Notes: generated by a model not told the origin, from the sequence alone. Counted from the first letter of the stretch, positions 8,000 through 16,290 are shown. The stretch is 64,000 nucleotides of DNA from Streptomyces sp. ACA25 (GCF_028200735.1 NZ_JAQKPV010000017.1:1-64000); one strand, 5' to 3'. A program made the numbers and translations.

Positions 8000-9652
8000 T
8001 CAGGCGCCTGCCGTGCCGCTCACCGCACCCCGCCGCAACTCCAGCCGGGTCCCGGTGAACGTGCGGCGCATCCGGCGGTCGTGCGTCACCACGACCAGTG
8101 CGCCGCCGTATCCGTCCAGCGCCTGTTCCAACTCTTCGACGAGCAGGGGCGAGAAGTGGTTGGTCGGCTCGTCGAGCAGGAGGAGATCGGCCGGTCGGGT
8201 CACCAGGCGGGCGAGCTCGATCCGGCGCTGCTGCCCGACGGACAGCGTCCCGACAGGCATCCGGAGGTCCTCGGGACGGAAGAGACCAAGCGCGAGCAGC
8301 TCCTCGGCATGCTCCTGCGGATGTCCTGGGCGTCCTGCCGCGAAGGACGCGAGGACCGTACGCCGCGGCTGCTCGACCACCACGTCCTGACGCAGGTGGC
8401 CGACGCTCTCCGGAGTGCTCACCGTTCCGCTGTCGGGGAGGAGCTCTCCCGAAAGCACCCGCATGAGCGTGCTTTTCCCCGCGCCGTTCCGGCCGGTGAC
8501 CAACAGCCGTTCGGCCGGTCCGAGGGTCAGGCTGTCCACATGGAGCCGGTGGTCCACGACGACATCGGTCAGCTCGGCACACGGCCCGGGGGTGTCCGCC
8601 GTTCCCGCGGTGATGCGCGCGGTGAAGCTCAGCGGGTCGCTCGGCCGGGGGACGGGGTTCTCCCGGAGGCGGCGCAACCGCTCGTGGGCGTTGCGCGCCT
8701 TGCGCGACGTCGCCGTCGACGAGGACCGGGACCGGTGGGCGCCGGCCCCGCTGAACGCGGCGGGTCCCTTCCGGGAGACCGACGCGAGCATCACCCCGGC
8801 CGTCTCCGCGAGCCGAGCCTGCCGCTCGGTCTCGGCCAGCCACTCCGCGTACTCGCGCTCCCAGCGGGCCCGGGCGGCGGCCTTCGCCCTGAGGTATCCC
8901 GCGTAGCCGTCACCGTATCGGCGCACCGCGCGGATGTCCTGATCGACTTCGATGATGGTGGAAGTGACCGACTCCAGGAACATCCGGTCGTGGGTGATCA
9001 CTACCACCGTGCCGGGGTGCTCGAGCACATGACTCTCCAGCCATTCCACCGCCCTGGTGTCGAGGTCATTGGTGGGCTCGTCCAGGAGCAGCAGCTCGGG
9101 CGAGGCGGCCAGCGTGGCCGCGAGAGCGAGCCGGGAACGTTCCCCGCCGGACAGGGTGCGGACCGCGCGCTCCCGGTCGAGGCCGGGCAGACCGAGGCCG
9201 TGCAGCGCCGCGTCCACCCGGGCGTCAGCCGTGTAGCCACCGCGGCCCTCGAACTCGGTGAGCAGAGCGCCGTAGTCCTCGAGCTGCTGCGGTGTGGCGG
9301 AACCGAGTACCGCCTCTGCTGCCCGCAACCGCACCTCCACGTGCCGGAGGTCGCCGAACGCGCGGTCCAGGACGTCCCGCACCGTGCCCCCCGCTGTCAG
9401 CGGCAGCCGTTGCGCGAGATAGCCGGTCCCACCGGGGGCCTCGACCGTCAGCTCCCCGTCGCATGGTGTGTCCAGACCGGCCATCAGCCGCACAAGCGTC
9501 GACTTCCCGGACCCGTTGTCACCGATGACTCCGACTTTCTCACCAGGTCTCACCGTCAGGGACACCCGGTCGAGGACGACGTGTTCGCCGTACCGCTTGG
9601 TGACATCGGTCAGGGTGAGCTGAGAGTGAGCGGACGTGGCGCGGGCGGACAT
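8000..9652 (-). CDS. ABC-F ribosome-protection protein, TlrC/OleB/CarA type
   Basis: 550 residues with two tandem ABC domains and no membrane segments. Domain 1 has Walker A GDNGSGKST, signature LSGGE and Walker B LLLLDEPTNDLD. A charged Arg-rich linker with HRSRSSSTATSRKARNAHER follows. Domain 2 has GRNGAGKST, LSVGQ and LLLLDEPTNHFS. ABC-F proteins of antibiotic producers bind the ribosomal E site and dislodge drugs from the peptidyl-transferase region or exit tunnel. Beside a macrolide cluster, self-resistance is the clear inference. I chose the ATG at 9650-9652 because CAGGAG lies six bases upstream; an in-frame ATG 13 codons earlier has no such site. It probably has its own regulated transcript (see the leader candidate). 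Confidence 0.93.
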   Translation of the reverse strand: MSARATSAHSQLTLTDVTKRYGEHVVLDRVSLTVRPGEKVGVIGDNGSGKSTLVRLMAGLDTPCDGELTVEAPGGTGYLAQRLPLTAGGTVRDVLDRAFGDLRHVEVRLRAAEAVLGSATPQQLEDYGALLTEFEGRGGYTADARVDAALHGLGLPGLDRERAVRTLSGGERSRLALAATLAASPELLLLDEPTNDLDTRAVEWLESHVLEHPGTVVVITHDRMFLESVTSTIIEVDQDIRAVRRYGDGYAGYLRAKAAARARWEREYAEWLAETERQARLAETAGVMLASVSRKGPAAFSGAGAHRSRSSSTATSRKARNAHERLRRLRENPVPRPSDPLSFTARITAGTADTPGPCAELTDVVVDHRLHVDSLTLGPAERLLVTGRNGAGKSTLMRVLSGELLPDSGTVSTPESVGHLRQDVVVEQPRRTVLASFAAGRPGHPQEHAEELLALGLFRPEDLRMPVGTLSVGQQRRIELARLVTRPADLLLLDEPTNHFSPLLVEELEQALDGYGGALVVVTHDRRMRRTFTGTRLELRRGAVSGTAGA

Positions 9653-9687
9653 GAAGAACTCCTGCTTCTCGGCCCATTGGTCATGAC

Positions 9688-9762
9688 TCAACGACTTATG
9701 CGGATGATCCTTCGGGTGGTGCGAGTCGAGGGTGGGGCCGCGAGGCGGATGACGGATGACAT
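9688..9762 (-). promoter_or_regulatory. Candidate 24-residue leader peptide for the ABC-F gene
   Basis: A short frame ATG to TGA encodes MSSVIRLAAP followed by a basic tail RTTRRIIRISR. It ends 35 bases before the ABC-F start. Leader peptides on which macrolide-bound ribosomes stall are common before erm and ABC-F resistance genes, and the early VIRL resembles the short MRL-type stall peptides. The ribosome-binding site is weak and the classical Arg-X-Arg stall motif is absent. This is a candidate only. Confidence 0.35.
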
Positions 9763-10408
9763 GTCGATCGGGCTGGCGACGGTGTTCCCGGAGGAAGCAG
9801 TGTAGGCCGCGGTGGATGAGGCCGGGGCGTGTGAGGAGCGGACACGCTCACTGACGGACCGTTCTGCACCTGCGGCTGGATGCCGAAGCAGTCCATCCGG
9901 GGCAGGCTCAGCAGGCATGGTGAACCGTGTCGTGCGCTCCAGGAACGGGCCGTTTGCAGACCGGCCGGTGCCGATGGTGAGATCGCCTCCCGGTGGCCCG
10001 GGACCGCGCCCCTCGGCCTGGGCGGGTCGCTGGCAGATCATCATCTCGGGTGTGACGTGACCAGTGGCCCGCTGTCGTGGATCGCCTGGTGTGAGAGGCG
10101 CATGGAGTCATCATCGGGGAAGTCGGCCTTGTCTCCCCCGCTCCCGGGGCGGTTCACCTCCCGCGTCTGCCGGAGCGTCCTGAACCGCCGGATCACCCCT
10201 TGGGAACTGCCGGTGCAGCCGCTCGGGATACGGCCCGTACCCGCCTGCCGGCAGGTCGGGCCGATGAACTCCTGCTGCACATACCCCTTGCCCGGTCACG
10301 GGGTCATCGACATGGCCGCCTGCGATCCGGCACCTGCTGTCTGCCGGCTGACGTGTCCTTCCGTGCGCCGGTCGGCGAGAGGGCCTGGCCCGGCTTCCCG
10401 ACGCGGGT
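9763..10408. other. Gene-poor border of the macrolide locus
   Basis: Open frames exist on both strands but none has a good ribosome-binding site together with recognisable protein character. They look like high-GC noise. The promoter of the ABC-F gene should lie at its left end. I see nothing else that can be supported. Confidence 0.5.
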
Positions 10409-10951
10409 TCAGGCGGTCCTACGTACCGCGTGGGCAGCCGGGTACTCCTCAGTGGCGTCTGCCTGCCGCGCGGGCGCGTCGGGTTCGGCCTCCGCTATCC
10501 AGGCGTCGAGTTGCTCCCGGGTGGTGCGGGGGTCGGCCACCAGCGCACCCAGGTCGTCGCCCTCAACGACCGTGGTCGCCAGGGCCGGGCATCGGCGGCA
10601 GCCGTCCATACCGATCTGCACCCACCATTTGCAGTGGGTTCGCAGATGGCACCGCGGCACGCTCCGGTTCTCGTCCGCGGGCGTCGCCGCCACCCGCTCC
10701 ACCAGGGTGCAGTCATTGCCCCTGCGGTGCAGACAGTTGCTGACGCAGTGCGACGCGAAGCGCAGCACCCGGGTCGGCTCGACATCCTCCGGAATGACCG
10801 GAAGGGCATCTCTTGCCGGCACGGGATCGGCGAGGTACACGACCTCCCCACCCTGCCCGGAGCGCACGCCCAGTACCACCGACTCCGGTGCGTCGGCCTT
10901 GCCGCTCGGGCACCATGTTCTGCTTGTCCCGGAAGGGGCCGCGGTGCTCAT
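10409..10951 (-). CDS. Cys-rich cytoplasmic protein of unknown function
   Basis: 180 residues from an ATG preceded by GAGGAGGTAGAG, a near-ideal ribosome-binding site. There is no signal peptide or membrane segment. Eight cysteines are present. Seven are clustered between about 68 and 122 in the patterns HCVSNC, NDC, RCHLRTHCKWW and GCRRCPAL, which could ligate an Fe-S cluster or zinc. The C-terminus is acidic and rich in Ala and Glu. It follows the small exported peptide gene by 30 bases and is surely co-transcribed with it. I do not recognise the family. Maturation of, or redox service for, the adjacent two-cysteine peptide is possible but unproven. Confidence 0.75.
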   Translation of the reverse strand: MSTAAPSGTSRTWCPSGKADAPESVVLGVRSGQGGEVVYLADPVPARDALPVIPEDVEPTRVLRFASHCVSNCLHRRGNDCTLVERVAATPADENRSVPRCHLRTHCKWWVQIGMDGCRRCPALATTVVEGDDLGALVADPRTTREQLDAWIAEAEPDAPARQADATEEYPAAHAVRRTA

Positions 10952-10981
10952 CTCTACCTCCTCATCAGTCCAGTGGGGCTG

Positions 10982-11197
10982 CTACACGACCTGGCCGGCG
11001 CAGACCGGAAGGCAGGCGGCGGCCGTGCGCTCCTGCCCGATCGCCTTGGCGAGGTGCGTCTGCAGCTGTGCCGAGGTGATCTGCTGGGGATTGGGCGACG
11101 GCTGTGCGGACGCGGTGCCTGCTCCGCCGAGAACGAGCGCGGCGGCCGCGACGGCGGCCGCGGTACCCCCGACAGTGGGGCGACCCGTGTGCTTCAT
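10982..11197 (-). CDS. Small exported peptide with a C-terminal Cys pair
   Basis: 71 residues from an ATG preceded by AGGAGGTC. Residues 1-31 form a classical Sec signal peptide: a basic N-terminus MKHTGRP, an Ala/Val/Leu core, and TASA before the cleavage site. The mature part is about 40 residues, beginning QPSPNPQQ and ending TAAACLPVCAGQVV. The two cysteines are four residues apart near the end and could form one disulfide or carry a modification. It is the first gene of a pair with the Cys-rich protein. No known bacteriocin, lanthipeptide or lasso family fits by eye. A secreted signal, structural peptide or precursor are all open. Confidence 0.75.
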   Translation of the reverse strand: MKHTGRPTVGGTAAAVAAAALVLGGAGTASAQPSPNPQQITSAQLQTHLAKAIGQERTAAACLPVCAGQVV

Positions 11198-11504
11198 GAT
11201 GAGACCTCCTGGATTGGCCCTGTGGAAAAGGGGCGTACCAGCACGCTAGGACGCCTCGGAGGTCACCACCGGCAGTTCAGGCGGCTGTTCGGAGGCAGTC
11301 CGGACCGCCTCAATGGGATCAGAGCTCGGTCAGCTCTGTTCGCCGGACGTCCATCAGCAGAGCACGTGGACGGAACGCAGGCGGGGCGGTGCCGGTCGCT
11401 GACCTACCGGCGGGGCGAATTCCTTTCGCAGGAGCGGGGCGTGGGCCGCGCAGGCTGCCGCGGACCTGCCGGACCGAGGCGGCGGGGCCGGGAGGGCGCG
11501 GAGC
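11198..11504. other. Upstream region of the small-peptide operon
   Basis: No gene is supported in these 307 bases. They lie between the end of the TetR gene and the start of the exported-peptide gene, both on the minus strand, so the peptide operon promoter should be here. I cannot pick -35/-10 elements with confidence. Confidence 0.5.
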
Positions 11505-12116
11505 TCAGTCCGGCCGGAGACGCTCGGAGGCCCCAGGGCGGGCGATGCGCACGGCGACTTCGGCGATACGCGCGGCGGCGACCTCCGCAGGCGCCGAGGA
11601 CTGCACAATGTGGCTCACCGTCAGGCGCACCAGTGTCTCGACGGCGAGATCCCGTGACGGTGCGTCCACCTGCGGCCACGTCTGCTGCACGTGCGCGGCG
11701 AGCACCGCGGTGGCGGTCTCCAGCAACGGTTCGGACCGGGTCGTCAGGTGAGTGAGCAGCCCATCGTCCCCACGTCGGGGGCTGGTCAGCACGGATGCGA
11801 GCAACGGGTTATCCGCAGCGGCGCGCAGGGTGTAGCCGACGGCGGCCGTCAGCGCGGCCCTCATGTCCGACGGATGGTCCTGCAGCTGCTGCTCGACGCC
11901 GACCAGGAAGCGCTCGACCTCGCGCATCACGAGGGCCTGGCCGACGGCCTCCTTGCTGCCGTACTCGGTGTAGACGGTCTGCCGGCTGACACCGGCTGTG
12001 GTGGCGATGTGGGCCATCCGCAGCCGGTCCCAGCCGTCGGCCGCGACCCGCTCGTAGGCGGCGTCAAGAATCCGCTCCCTGAGCAGTGAGCGGACCGACT
12101 CCCGATAGCTCGTCAC
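11505..12116 (-). CDS. TetR-family repressor, probable regulator of alkB
   Basis: 203 residues from a GTG. The N-terminal helix-turn-helix reads RERILDAAYERVAADGWDRL, then AHIATTAGVSRQTVYTEYGSKEAV, which is textbook TetR. The C-terminal half is the usual helical ligand and dimer domain with no assignable ligand. It is divergent from alkB with 99 bases between the starts, and a perfect inverted repeat lies in that gap. That layout indicates autoregulation and repression of alkB, relieved by an alkane, fatty acid or acyl-CoA-type ligand. The ligand is a guess; the regulatory relation is well supported by position. Confidence 0.9.
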   Translation of the reverse strand: MTSYRESVRSLLRERILDAAYERVAADGWDRLRMAHIATTAGVSRQTVYTEYGSKEAVGQALVMREVERFLVGVEQQLQDHPSDMRAALTAAVGYTLRAAADNPLLASVLTSPRRGDDGLLTHLTTRSEPLLETATAVLAAHVQQTWPQVDAPSRDLAVETLVRLTVSHIVQSSAPAEVAAARIAEVAVRIARPGASERLRPD

Positions 12117-12171
12117 GGCCGCTGAGTCTAGTCAACCGCAACCATTGACGCTCCGGGGAGCTACTGTCAAT

Positions 12172-12205
12172 CTACTGGACAGGTAACCGGCATACTGTCC
12201 AGTAG
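12172..12205. promoter_or_regulatory. TetR operator candidate
   Basis: Perfect 11-base inverted arms CTACTGGACAG (12172-12182) and CTGTCCAGTAG (12195-12205) are separated by 12 bases. A third partial half CTACTGTCA lies at 12161-12169. The right arm ends 10 bases before the alkB ATG, so a bound repressor would block both promoter and ribosome-binding site. Confidence 0.8.
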
Positions 12206-12215
12206 GAGTGGTGTC

Positions 12216-13403
12216 ATGACAGAGACGGCACAGCCATCCGAAGCACCGGCCCCGGAACGGGAGCCGACATGGCGGGACGGCAAGAGGTACCTGTGGCTGC
12301 TCGGGCTGGTACTGCCGGCCCTCCCGATGCTGTCCTGGGCACTCGCCGGGGCCACCGGGTCGGGTGTCTTCTGGTGGATCTCCCTGCCGATCGTCTTCGG
12401 ACTCGTCCCGCTGGCCGACCTGCTGGTCGGCAAGGACTCCGCCAATCCGCCCGACAGGGTGCTGCACAGGCTGGAGGGCGACAGGTACTACCGCTGGTGC
12501 ACGTACCTCTACCTGCCGCTCCAGTACGCCGCGCTCGTGCTGGCGTGCTGGCTCTGGAGCCGGGGCGGCCTCTCCCCCGCCGACAAGGCCGGCCTGACGG
12601 TGACGCTCGGCCTGGTGGCCGGGTTCGGCATCAACACCGCACATGAACTGGGGCACAAGAAGGACGCGCTGGAGCGCTGGCTGGCACGCGTCGCGCTCGC
12701 CCAGACGTGCTACGGCCACTTCTACATCGAGCACAACCGCGGCCACCATGTCCGTGTCGCCACACCCGAAGACCCGGCCAGTTCACGCCTTGGCCAGTCG
12801 TTCTGGGAGTTCCTGCCGCGCGCGGTGCTTGGCAGCCTTCGCTCGGCATGGGGCCTGGAGAAGCGGCGGCTGGAACGTCGGGGCACCAGCCCGTGGACGC
12901 CGCGCAACGACGTGCTCAGCGCCTGGGCCATGTCCGTACTGCTTTTCGGCGTGCTGTCCGCCGTCTTCGGGCCGACGGTACTGCCGATGCTACTGGCCCA
13001 GGCAGTTATCGGGTTCTGCCTCCTGGAGGTCGTCAACTACCTCGAGCACTACGGGCTGCTGCGGCAGCGGACGGCCTCGGGCCGGTACGAGCGTTGCACG
13101 CCGCGGCACAGCTGGAACAGCGACGACATCGCCTCCAACGTGTTTCTTTACCACCTCCAGCGGCACAGCGACCACCACGCACACCCGGCCCGCCGCTACC
13201 AGGCTCTGCGCCACTTCGACGAGTCCCCGCAGCTTCCCACCGGCTACGCGGGGATGGTGCTGCTCGCACTCGTCCCTCCGCTCTGGCGACGGGTGATGGA
13301 CCCACGCGTACTCTCCCACTACGGCGGCGATGTCACCCGTGCCAACATTCACCCTCGCACCCGGCGCAAGGTGCTGGCCCGCCACGGGGGCGGGGAGCGG
13401 TGA
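12216..13403 (+). CDS. alkB: Alkane 1-monooxygenase (AlkB-type non-haem di-iron membrane enzyme)
   Basis: 395 residues, the normal AlkB length, with about six membrane segments. The histidine boxes HELGHK, HNRGHH and LQRHSDHH, plus the NYLEHYG motif, identify the di-iron alkane hydroxylase family. It hydroxylates the terminal methyl of medium-chain alkanes using electrons from rubredoxin. No rubredoxin or rubredoxin reductase gene follows, although these often sit downstream; instead the next kilobase is decayed DNA. The start is the ATG at 12216 with AGGAG just upstream, inside the edge of the operator. A role in hydroxylating another hydrophobic chain cannot be excluded. Confidence 0.93.
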   Translation: MTETAQPSEAPAPEREPTWRDGKRYLWLLGLVLPALPMLSWALAGATGSGVFWWISLPIVFGLVPLADLLVGKDSANPPDRVLHRLEGDRYYRWCTYLYLPLQYAALVLACWLWSRGGLSPADKAGLTVTLGLVAGFGINTAHELGHKKDALERWLARVALAQTCYGHFYIEHNRGHHVRVATPEDPASSRLGQSFWEFLPRAVLGSLRSAWGLEKRRLERRGTSPWTPRNDVLSAWAMSVLLFGVLSAVFGPTVLPMLLAQAVIGFCLLEVVNYLEHYGLLRQRTASGRYERCTPRHSWNSDDIASNVFLYHLQRHSDHHAHPARRYQALRHFDESPQLPTGYAGMVLLALVPPLWRRVMDPRVLSHYGGDVTRANIHPRTRRKVLARHGGGER

Positions 13404-13684
13404 GCCACCGCCGATTCGCGTGCCCGGTCCCGCGCCTACGTCACGACGAGGTGCAGGGAGAACCCGGGGGGCTTCCCGGCAGTGGTGGACCTCAGCGTGG
13501 TGCGGGCGGGTCGACCGGGCAATGCGCCGCTGGTGGAGTGAAGCCGCTTCGGCCGCTCGCCAGGGGGCTGTCACAGCTCCACGACCGCTTGCCCCGCAGG
13601 AGGGAAAGAGCAACAGTTGCCATGGCCCCCATGAGCGCGCGCTGTGTGTGCTTCCTGGCCAGACAAGGCGAAGGGGGAGTTCGC

Positions 13685-14085
13685 ATGACCGCGACCTGCG
13701 TCATTTTCGCCGGTTGCTCGAGGTCTGGCGTGCGGGAAGCATCGGGTGCATCAGCGAGCGAGGGGTGCACGAGCAGGTGGCAGCACGCTGAGCAACAGCT
13801 TCGTTGGCGCCCGGGCCGGAGACCGCCCTTCACCATTTCGACGACCTGGTGGAACAGATCGTCTACTCGCACGAGATCGGCGTCAGCAAACCTGACCTGC
13901 GAGCCTTCGAGGCCGCATGCGCCAGCCTGGAAGCGCATCCGGAGAACTGTCTTTTCATCGACGATGTTCCAGCCAACATTGAGGCCGCGCGGGTGGCGGG
14001 CATGCAGGGGTATCTGTTCGGCGACAACGCCCGGACAATCACTCGCATCGCGGCTCATCTGGACGCCGGACCCCGGGTTCCAGGG
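13685..14085 (+). pseudogene. Decayed HAD-family phosphatase
   Basis: An ATG with GGGGGAG upstream begins MTATCVIFAG, which resembles a HAD motif I (VIFDFGG) already altered. The next recognisable stretch, GVHEQVAAR, is in another frame and runs into a stop at about 13790. The C-terminal half is well preserved from about 13850: SHEIGVSKPDLRAFEAAC (motif III lysine), then ENCLFIDDVPANIEAARVAG (motif IV DD). Motif II and the linker are missing or scrambled. Frameshifts and loss of the catalytic Asp pair make it a pseudogene. No intact gene is seen in 13404-13684. Confidence 0.75.
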
Positions 14086-14169
14086 CGTGGCCCGCGCACC
14101 TTCCGTGGTGAGCGGGCCGCTGCCGCCGGCTCCTACCGACCCAAGACTGATGACGGAGGCGGGAGGGGC

Positions 14170-14463
14170 GTGAGGCACCCACGGAACCTCTGGCGACAAG
14201 AACTCGGAGAGGTACCCGACTCGGTCTGGCGAGAGGCCGAACTCCGCGTGCTGATCTTGCGGACAACGGACTCACGGCCCTCCCGTCACGGGCAGCTGCA
14301 CCGGCTGACGACCCTGAACCTCGCCCATAACGCGGTCACGTCGATTCCCGACGCGTTGGGCAAGCTGGCGGAGCTCAGCAACTGCTCCTGCTTGCACGAC
14401 AACCAGCTGTCACGGATTCCGGAAGCCGAGGGGAAGCTGACCAGGCTCGGACAAATGGGGTGA
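14170..14463 (+). pseudogene. Fragment of a leucine-rich-repeat protein
   Basis: The frame shows LRR spacing: RNLWRQELGEVPDSVW, LTTLNLAHNAVTSIPDALG and DNQLSRIPEAEGKL. Between them, the expected ADNGLTALPS is readable only in a shifted frame at about 14260-14290, so two compensating frameshifts are present. The sequence ends at TGA 14461-14463, well short of a normal array. A start codon is not evident. It joins the HAD remnant as part of one decayed block. Confidence 0.65.
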
Positions 14464-14617
14464 ATGCTGACACAACGACGTCCGGCCCAGCGGCAAGTGG
14501 TCCCACCTGGGGCAGGCGCCGAGCAAGATACTCGGCCACGCCGACCACGGCCCGCACTTCGTTGCTGCTCGGCACCGGAACCTTGGGTTGCGAATGACAA
14601 CCATTTTCATTACTCTC

Positions 14618-14660
14618 GGAGGGTTCGCCCGGGCCATCCGCCGGCCCGGGCGAGCCCTCC
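14618..14660. terminator. Strong hairpin, possible terminator
   Basis: An 18-base stem with one G-T wobble and a 7-base loop, 14618-14635 pairing with 14643-14660. It lies beyond the LPMO terminator and after the LRR remnant. Confidence 0.5.
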
Positions 14661-14710
14661 AGCAGAGGAGCGGGCTCGGACGGTGGGGCGGGTCCGGAGT
14701 TCCGCTGCCG

Positions 14711-14741
14711 CCCGGTCCGGCCTGCGGCAGGCCGGACCGGG
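14711..14741 (-). terminator. LPMO terminator
   Basis: A perfect 14-base stem (14711-14724 with 14728-14741) and a 3-base loop. It lies 51 bases past the LPMO stop. There is no T-run, as is usual in Streptomyces. Confidence 0.7.
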
Positions 14742-14792
14742 CAGCGACAGAGGCAGGATCGACCGGTGACCGGCCTCAGCGCGGAGCGACCG

Positions 14793-15386
14793 TCAGAACT
14801 GCACGTCCGCACAGGAGTAGAAGGCGTTCGCCGTGTCGTGGACGTCCCAGACCGCAAGGATCATGTGCTTGCCGGACTTCCCGGTCGGCACGGAACCCTG
14901 GTGGTTCTCGGTCTGGTTCGGCTGCCGGCCGCCCATCCACACGGTCATGAACGGCGCCGACTCCAGGTCGGCCCGGGTCAGCGGCTTGGTGGGGTCGTAA
15001 CCGTCCCTGGTGATGTAGTAGCGGAAGTCGGTCGTCCGGTGGGCGGCGGTGAAACGCCAGCTGAAAGTGAACCCCTGGCCGGCCGTCAGGTCTGTCGCCG
15101 GCCACGAACCGCCGCGGGGCTCGTCCAGCTGGGAGAACTGACCGTTGGCCCCGGAGCAGATCTGCCCGTCGGGCGGCCCGGCCTGGGGGAATCCCTTCGG
15201 ACCCTCGACACTCTGCGGCTCCCAGACGATGTTTCCGCAATCGGACATGTTCCCCTGGGCGCAGTGCGCCTGACGGCTGGTGGGGGCGGTGCCGTAGCCG
15301 TGCGCGTGAGCGGTGCTGCTGGTCGCCAGCACCGAGACTGCGGCCAGGCCGAGCCCGAGTACCGCGGAGGTGATCTTTCTACGCAT
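14793..15386 (-). CDS. Secreted AA10 lytic polysaccharide monooxygenase (chitin-type)
   Basis: 197 residues from the ATG at 15384-15386. The signal peptide is residues 1-28, ending STAHA. Cleavage leaves His29 (HGYGTAP) as the new N-terminus, the first ligand of the copper histidine brace; His116 (TAAHRTTDF) is the second. The C-terminal WDVHDTANAFYSCADVQF carries the axial Phe and the conserved end of the family. There is no carbohydrate-binding module, so it is a single-domain enzyme. Such proteins cleave crystalline chitin oxidatively and aid chitinases. The promoter has chitin-type repeats (next entry), which supports chitin over cellulose as the substrate. The gene stands alone among decayed genes and is itself intact. 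Confidence 0.95.
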   Translation of the reverse strand: MRRKITSAVLGLGLAAVSVLATSSTAHAHGYGTAPTSRQAHCAQGNMSDCGNIVWEPQSVEGPKGFPQAGPPDGQICSGANGQFSQLDEPRGGSWPATDLTAGQGFTFSWRFTAAHRTTDFRYYITRDGYDPTKPLTRADLESAPFMTVWMGGRQPNQTENHQGSVPTGKSGKHMILAVWDVHDTANAFYSCADVQF

Positions 15387-15448
15387 AGTGTTGTTCGCTC
15401 CCGACGTGGTGGGGGGTGAGCGCTCGGAGGGCAGAGGAGCCCTCTGAA

Positions 15449-15520
15449 GGTCTAGACCAGATGCAGCGTAAAGCCACCCCTCCGCCATGTCCAGACCAAT
15501 ACACCTTCCGGTCCAGACCA
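15449..15520 (-). promoter_or_regulatory. Chitin-type direct repeats and DasR-like site upstream of the LPMO gene
   Basis: On the LPMO strand TGGTCTGGAC occurs twice, 22 bases apart (15511-15520 and 15489-15498). This matches the paired 12-base repeats of Streptomyces chitinase promoters in form and spacing. Nearer the gene, the palindrome GGTCTAGACC (15449-15458) matches the core of the DasR box. The arrangement predicts induction by chitin or N-acetylglucosamine oligomers. Confidence 0.75.
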
Positions 15521-15629
15521 TTCCCGTAATGAGCCGGTCCGGCGGGCATGCCGCCGCTTGCCAGCGGCCTCCGGAACGTCCCGACGATGGAGGGCCGGGA
15601 CCATGCACAGCCCCAGGGCGGGCGTCAAA

Positions 15630-16130
15630 GCTGATCTTGAGGGTGCGATGATCTTGGTTTGTGGGACGTGGAGACCTGATGGACCAACAGTGGGCCTTTC
15701 TCCAGCTGTTGTTGCCGAGCGGCAAGCCCGGCCGACCGCCGGGATGGACCCGGCGGCAGCTGATCGACGGCATGCGGTTCCGGGTCCGTACCGGCATCCC
15801 GTGGCGGGAGACCTTCACCGCGCTGCAGGCACGGGCCGATGCCAAGGGATTGATCACCCGGGACCTCAACGTCGACTCCACGGTGTGCCGGGCCCACCAG
15901 CACACCTCTGGGCCGGGGAAGCAGGGGGACCTGCAGGAGGATCCGCCCGGCGGCATCGCCAGCGAGCCGGACGACGACGGCCTGGGCGCTCGCACGGCGG
16001 CCTAACCACCAAGCTGCGCCAGGCCACCGGGCAAGGGCAGAAACCCACGTCGGCCGTGGTCACCGCTGGGCAGCGCGGGGGACTCCCCGCAGTGCCCATC
16101 CTGGAGAAGGTCCGCGAGCGGCCATCAGCA
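15630..16130 (+). pseudogene. Second decayed IS5-family transposase
   Basis: The plus strand reads DQQWAFLQLLLPSGKPGRPP, WTRRQLIDGMRFRVRTGIPW, then directly ALQARADAKGLITRDLNVDS and TVCRAHQHTSG. About 30 codons that normally follow IPWR are deleted. A single-base frameshift near 15985 moves the rest, RSHGGLTTKL through GQKPTSAVVTAGQRGG and ILEKVRERP, into another frame. The catalytic DDE C-terminal part is lost. The bases just before 15661 may be the left end of the element. It belongs to a different IS5 subgroup from the remnant at 3012-3470. Confidence 0.85.
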
Positions 16131-16179
16131 AGTGGCTGTGCCCAGCACTCACCCGAACGGCCAAGATGGCCGCGGAGCA

Positions 16180-16290
16180 TCAGGAAGTCATGACGGCTCG
16201 GTCGGACTCGCTGCGCAGAACGCAGAATTCGTTGCCTTCGGGATCAGCAAGGACCGCCCAGCCAGAGCTCTTCGCGCACACAGCCCGGGC
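16180..16290 (-). pseudogene. C-terminal scrap of a VOC (glyoxalase-like) protein
   Basis: The minus strand reads GWAVLADPEGNEFCVLRSES before a TGA at 16180-16182. DPEGNEFCVL is the highly conserved metal-binding C-terminal strand of the VOC superfamily. No N-terminal half or start is visible, and the oxidoreductase gene begins just to the right. It is a remnant. Confidence 0.7.

Noticed and set aside
9688..9762. Calling the ABC-F leader an Arg-X-Arg macrolide stall peptide.
   Set aside because: The arginines are spaced three or one apart, so the classical motif is not there. It is kept only as an untyped candidate.
1..9790. Naming the product as tylosin or another specific macrolide.
   Set aside because: Only the loading KS and one flank are visible. 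Ring size, extender units and sugars depend on genes outside the window.
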